DNA of 7,285 nucleotides from Alphaproteobacteria bacterium (GTDB lineage: Bacteria; Pseudomonadota; Alphaproteobacteria; Micavibrionales; Micavibrionaceae): assembly GCA_002701555.1 (NCBI GenBank), contig NZVS01000074.1:10172-17456 (forward strand), read 5' to 3'. Made by a program: the position numbers and the translations under genes. The notes beneath the pieces were generated by a model that was not told the DNA's origin, made no database searches, and saw only the letters and a program-made list of their open reading frames with translations. Below, piece after piece: positions 5,535 to 7,285 of the stretch. Position 1 is the first letter of the stretch, and each line of letters starts with the position of its first letter.

Positions 5535-6206
5535 ATGCTCACCAAAAAGCAAAAAGACTTGCTTGTTTTTATTCATGAACGCATGACCAGTGAAGGTGTT
5601 GCCCCTTCCTTTGATGAAATGAAAACCGCGCTGGATTTGAAATCTAAATCAGGCGTCCACCGCCTTGTCACGGGGTTAGTAGAGCGCGGATACCTTGAGC
5701 GTTTGCCAAATCGTGCGCGGGCATTGGATGTTAAGCGTCTTCCTGATGATATGGTCACAGATAACGCCGCCAATACGAACTCAGAAAACGGAAATCACCT
5801 ATTCCAGCATGATTCAGGTGGTGTACGACATGTCCCGCTTTACGGAAAGATTGCAGCCGGAACACCTATTGAAGCTATACGTCACGAAGGTGAGTATATT
5901 GACGCCCCCCTTAGTATGATGGGTGGCAAGGGAGATTTTTATGCCCTGACTGTTGACGGTGAATCTATGAAAGATGTCGGTATATGTGATGGTGATATGG
6001 CCATTATTCGTCGCACAGAAGAAGCGCGTAACGGCGATATTGTTGTAGCTCTTGTTAACGGTGAAGAAGTAACTCTTAAGACTTTAATGAAAAAAGGTGC
6101 AAAAGTTGACCTTGTACCCGAAAACAAAGATCACAAAGTCCAGACTTACAATGCGGATCAGGTGCAAATTCAGGGTGTTTTGTCTTCTATAATCAGAATG
6201 TACTGA
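5535..6206 (+). CDS. lexA: LexA, SOS-response repressor and self-cleaving serine protease
   Basis: LexA dimers repress DNA-repair genes; RecA filaments on single-stranded DNA trigger self-cleavage. The 223 residues show both domains. The N-terminal winged helix-turn-helix (about 1-68) begins MLTKKQKDLLVFI, has SFDEMKTALDLKSKSGVHRL (25-44) as the helix-turn-helix core, and ends in the class-typical LPNRARALDV (57-66). A polar Asn/Asp-rich linker covers about 69-97. The peptidase domain (about 98-223) has the scissile Ala108-Gly109 in GKIAAGTP, nucleophile Ser144 in DGESM and general-base Lys182 in VTLK. All parts needed for repression and autocleavage are present. The ATG is fixed by AAGGGA upstream and by homologous N-termini. 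The gene has its own promoter carrying a GAAC-N7-GAAC operator, so it should be autorepressed. It converges on comEC with only 3 bp between stop codons. Confidence 0.98.
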   Translation: MLTKKQKDLLVFIHERMTSEGVAPSFDEMKTALDLKSKSGVHRLVTGLVERGYLERLPNRARALDVKRLPDDMVTDNAANTNSENGNHLFQHDSGGVRHVPLYGKIAAGTPIEAIRHEGEYIDAPLSMMGGKGDFYALTVDGESMKDVGICDGDMAIIRRTEEARNGDIVVALVNGEEVTLKTLMKKGAKVDLVPENKDHKVQTYNADQVQIQGVLSSIIRMY

Positions 6207-6209
6207 CTT

Positions 6210-7285
6210 TTATTGCCAAGGCCTTTTACTGTCCTTATCTACGGCTTTATTGAGAATCTCTTTTTCATTTTCAAAAGTTATGCTGTGGCTGCCGCCCTCT
6301 TTTAGTTGCCAATATCCAACCAAAGTTTTGTCTGGGCACGATTGCTGTCTTAGGCCAAACGGCGCTATGACATAGTCGATTTCGGGGTTCGCACAATCCT
6401 CTGTAAGACCGTATTTTTCTTTCAAATAACTGACACGGGAGCCATTGCTCAGTTTAACATTACAGGCAGCCTTATCACAGCAGACAGGTCCTTCACATCC
6501 AATTGTGGGAAAAGACCGAACATTAGTATCATTCACATTAAGGTGCTCCATCCATTGGTTTCGAGTGAAACGTTCTTTTACTTTACTAGATACAAGCAAA
6601 GTATTTCCATCATGAACGCCAATAAGTTTGCCTGTAGGTGATACCAGAATCTGAGACCCCTGATGAGAGATGACAAGCAAAGCAGAAAAAACGAATAGAG
6701 GGATAGAAACAAGCCTTAGATACCCCCTTAAAGCAAATAGCAGAAATAATGAAGTTATAAAGATCAAGAAGGCGGAAAAAGGCATCTGGCTCATACTGTA
6801 AGTAGCATCAGGCAATGATGCTACTTTATTTGCAATATCAATAATAAGCTCTGTTCCCCAAGACATTGGCGCCAAAGCCAGCCATTCCAGTTTAAGCGGA
6901 GCGAGAAGAAACGTTAAAACTGCAGCCGGCATCACCACAAAAGATAATATTGGCATGGCAAGAACATTTGCTATTAATCCATATTTAGCCAGAGCGTTGA
7001 AATGATATAAAGCGAAAGGAGCCGTTGCGATTGTAGCAATAATCGTTGTTGCGCAGACACCACCGAAATACAGCATGGCTTTTCTAATAAAGCCAGCATG
7101 GCTATACCATCTTGTAATTTTCGGCCTCAGAGCTTCGTAAAATAGAACCAAAGCCAAAACAGCAGAAAAAGACATCTGGAAACTTACTGAAGTCAGGTTT
7201 TCAGGCTTCCATATCAATAGCACGAGGGCGGCAAAAGACACCAGTCGTAGCGATACCGGCGAACGATCTGCCATAATGGCAAGAA
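6210..7285 (-). CDS. comEC: ComEC/Rec2-family DNA uptake channel, C-terminal part (cut by window edge)
   Basis: ComEC is the inner-membrane channel that carries single-stranded DNA into the cytoplasm in natural transformation. About 358 C-terminal residues are visible. The reading frame stays open to the right edge (Leu-Ala-Ile before the first visible Met at 7274), so that Met is internal and the true start lies beyond the window. The Competence domain is recognised by PENLTSVSFQMSFSAVLAL and by FNALAKYGLIANVLAMP, with about five to six further hydrophobic helices up to roughly residue 203 counted from that Met. The last 150 residues are a soluble tail with Cys clusters (CEGPVCC, EDC, QSC) and an RPW ending. 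The tail resembles the ComEC tails of other alphaproteobacteria and lacks the HxHxDH metallo-beta-lactamase motif of Bacillus ComEC, so it is probably not a nuclease. Presence of comEC alone does not prove competence. Confidence 0.92.
   Translation of the reverse strand, partial: LAIMADRSPVSLRLVSFAALVLLIWKPENLTSVSFQMSFSAVLALVLFYEALRPKITRWYSHAGFIRKAMLYFGGVCATTIIATIATAPFALYHFNALAKYGLIANVLAMPILSFVVMPAAVLTFLLAPLKLEWLALAPMSWGTELIIDIANKVASLPDATYSMSQMPFSAFLIFITSLFLLFALRGYLRLVSIPLFVFSALLVISHQGSQILVSPTGKLIGVHDGNTLLVSSKVKERFTRNQWMEHLNVNDTNVRSFPTIGCEGPVCCDKAACNVKLSNGSRVSYLKEKYGLTEDCANPEIDYVIAPFGLRQQSCPDKTLVGYWQLKEGGSHSITFENEKEILNKAVDKDSKRPWQ

Noticed and set aside
7272..7274. ATG considered as the start of a short, separate ComEC-like gene
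   Set aside because: The frame continues open to the window edge, and the residues before it fit the interior of the Competence domain, so the gene extends beyond the window.
1..7285. Search for mobile elements, CRISPR arrays, tRNA genes, riboswitches and toxin-antitoxin or defence genes
   Set aside because: All but about 260 bases are covered by recognisable housekeeping genes, and the gaps are too short for such elements; none was seen by eye.

Overview
The window looks like an ordinary chromosomal housekeeping region of an alphaproteobacterium with a moderately AT-rich genome. Three things point to that class. The gene order tpiA - ppiD/surA-like - trpD - trpC - lexA - comEC is a slimmed-down form of an arrangement I know from many alphaproteobacteria. 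The SOS box in front of lexA is a direct repeat, GAAC-N7-GAAC, the operator type typical of that class, and not the CTGT-N8-ACAG palindrome of enterics. The LexA and ComEC proteins also look alphaproteobacterial. I cannot name a genus from the sequence.

Layout, left to right. (1) The N-terminal two thirds of triosephosphate isomerase (tpiA), leftward and cut by the window edge just after its catalytic Glu. (2) A 110-bp divergent promoter region. (3) A PpiD-type membrane-anchored periplasmic peptidyl-prolyl isomerase/chaperone, rightward. (4) A membrane-anchored divergent polysaccharide deacetylase (YibQ/DUF610 family), leftward; its stop codon overlaps the ppiD stop by 4 bp. (5) A 67-bp divergent region. 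(6) trpD and trpC, rightward, overlapping by one base, for steps 2 and 4 of tryptophan synthesis. (7) An 83-bp gap with a LexA-controlled promoter. (8) lexA. (9) The C-terminal part of comEC, leftward, ending 3 bp from the lexA stop and running off the right edge.

How the parts relate. The genes serve separate jobs: glycolysis, envelope protein folding, cell-wall polysaccharide processing, tryptophan synthesis, SOS control and DNA uptake. Only trpD-trpC form an obvious translationally coupled operon. lexA should be negatively autoregulated, because one half of its SOS box lies inside the predicted -10 element.

No phage, transposon, CRISPR, tRNA or rRNA sequence was seen, and I found no undescribed multi-gene system. 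The points worth checking are: the deacetylase gene sitting where trpE-trpG are often found, and the absence of moaC-moeA between trpC and lexA; the two tight tail-to-tail gene ends with no terminator; and a possible family of (near-)leaderless promoters built around a self-complementary TTGCAA.
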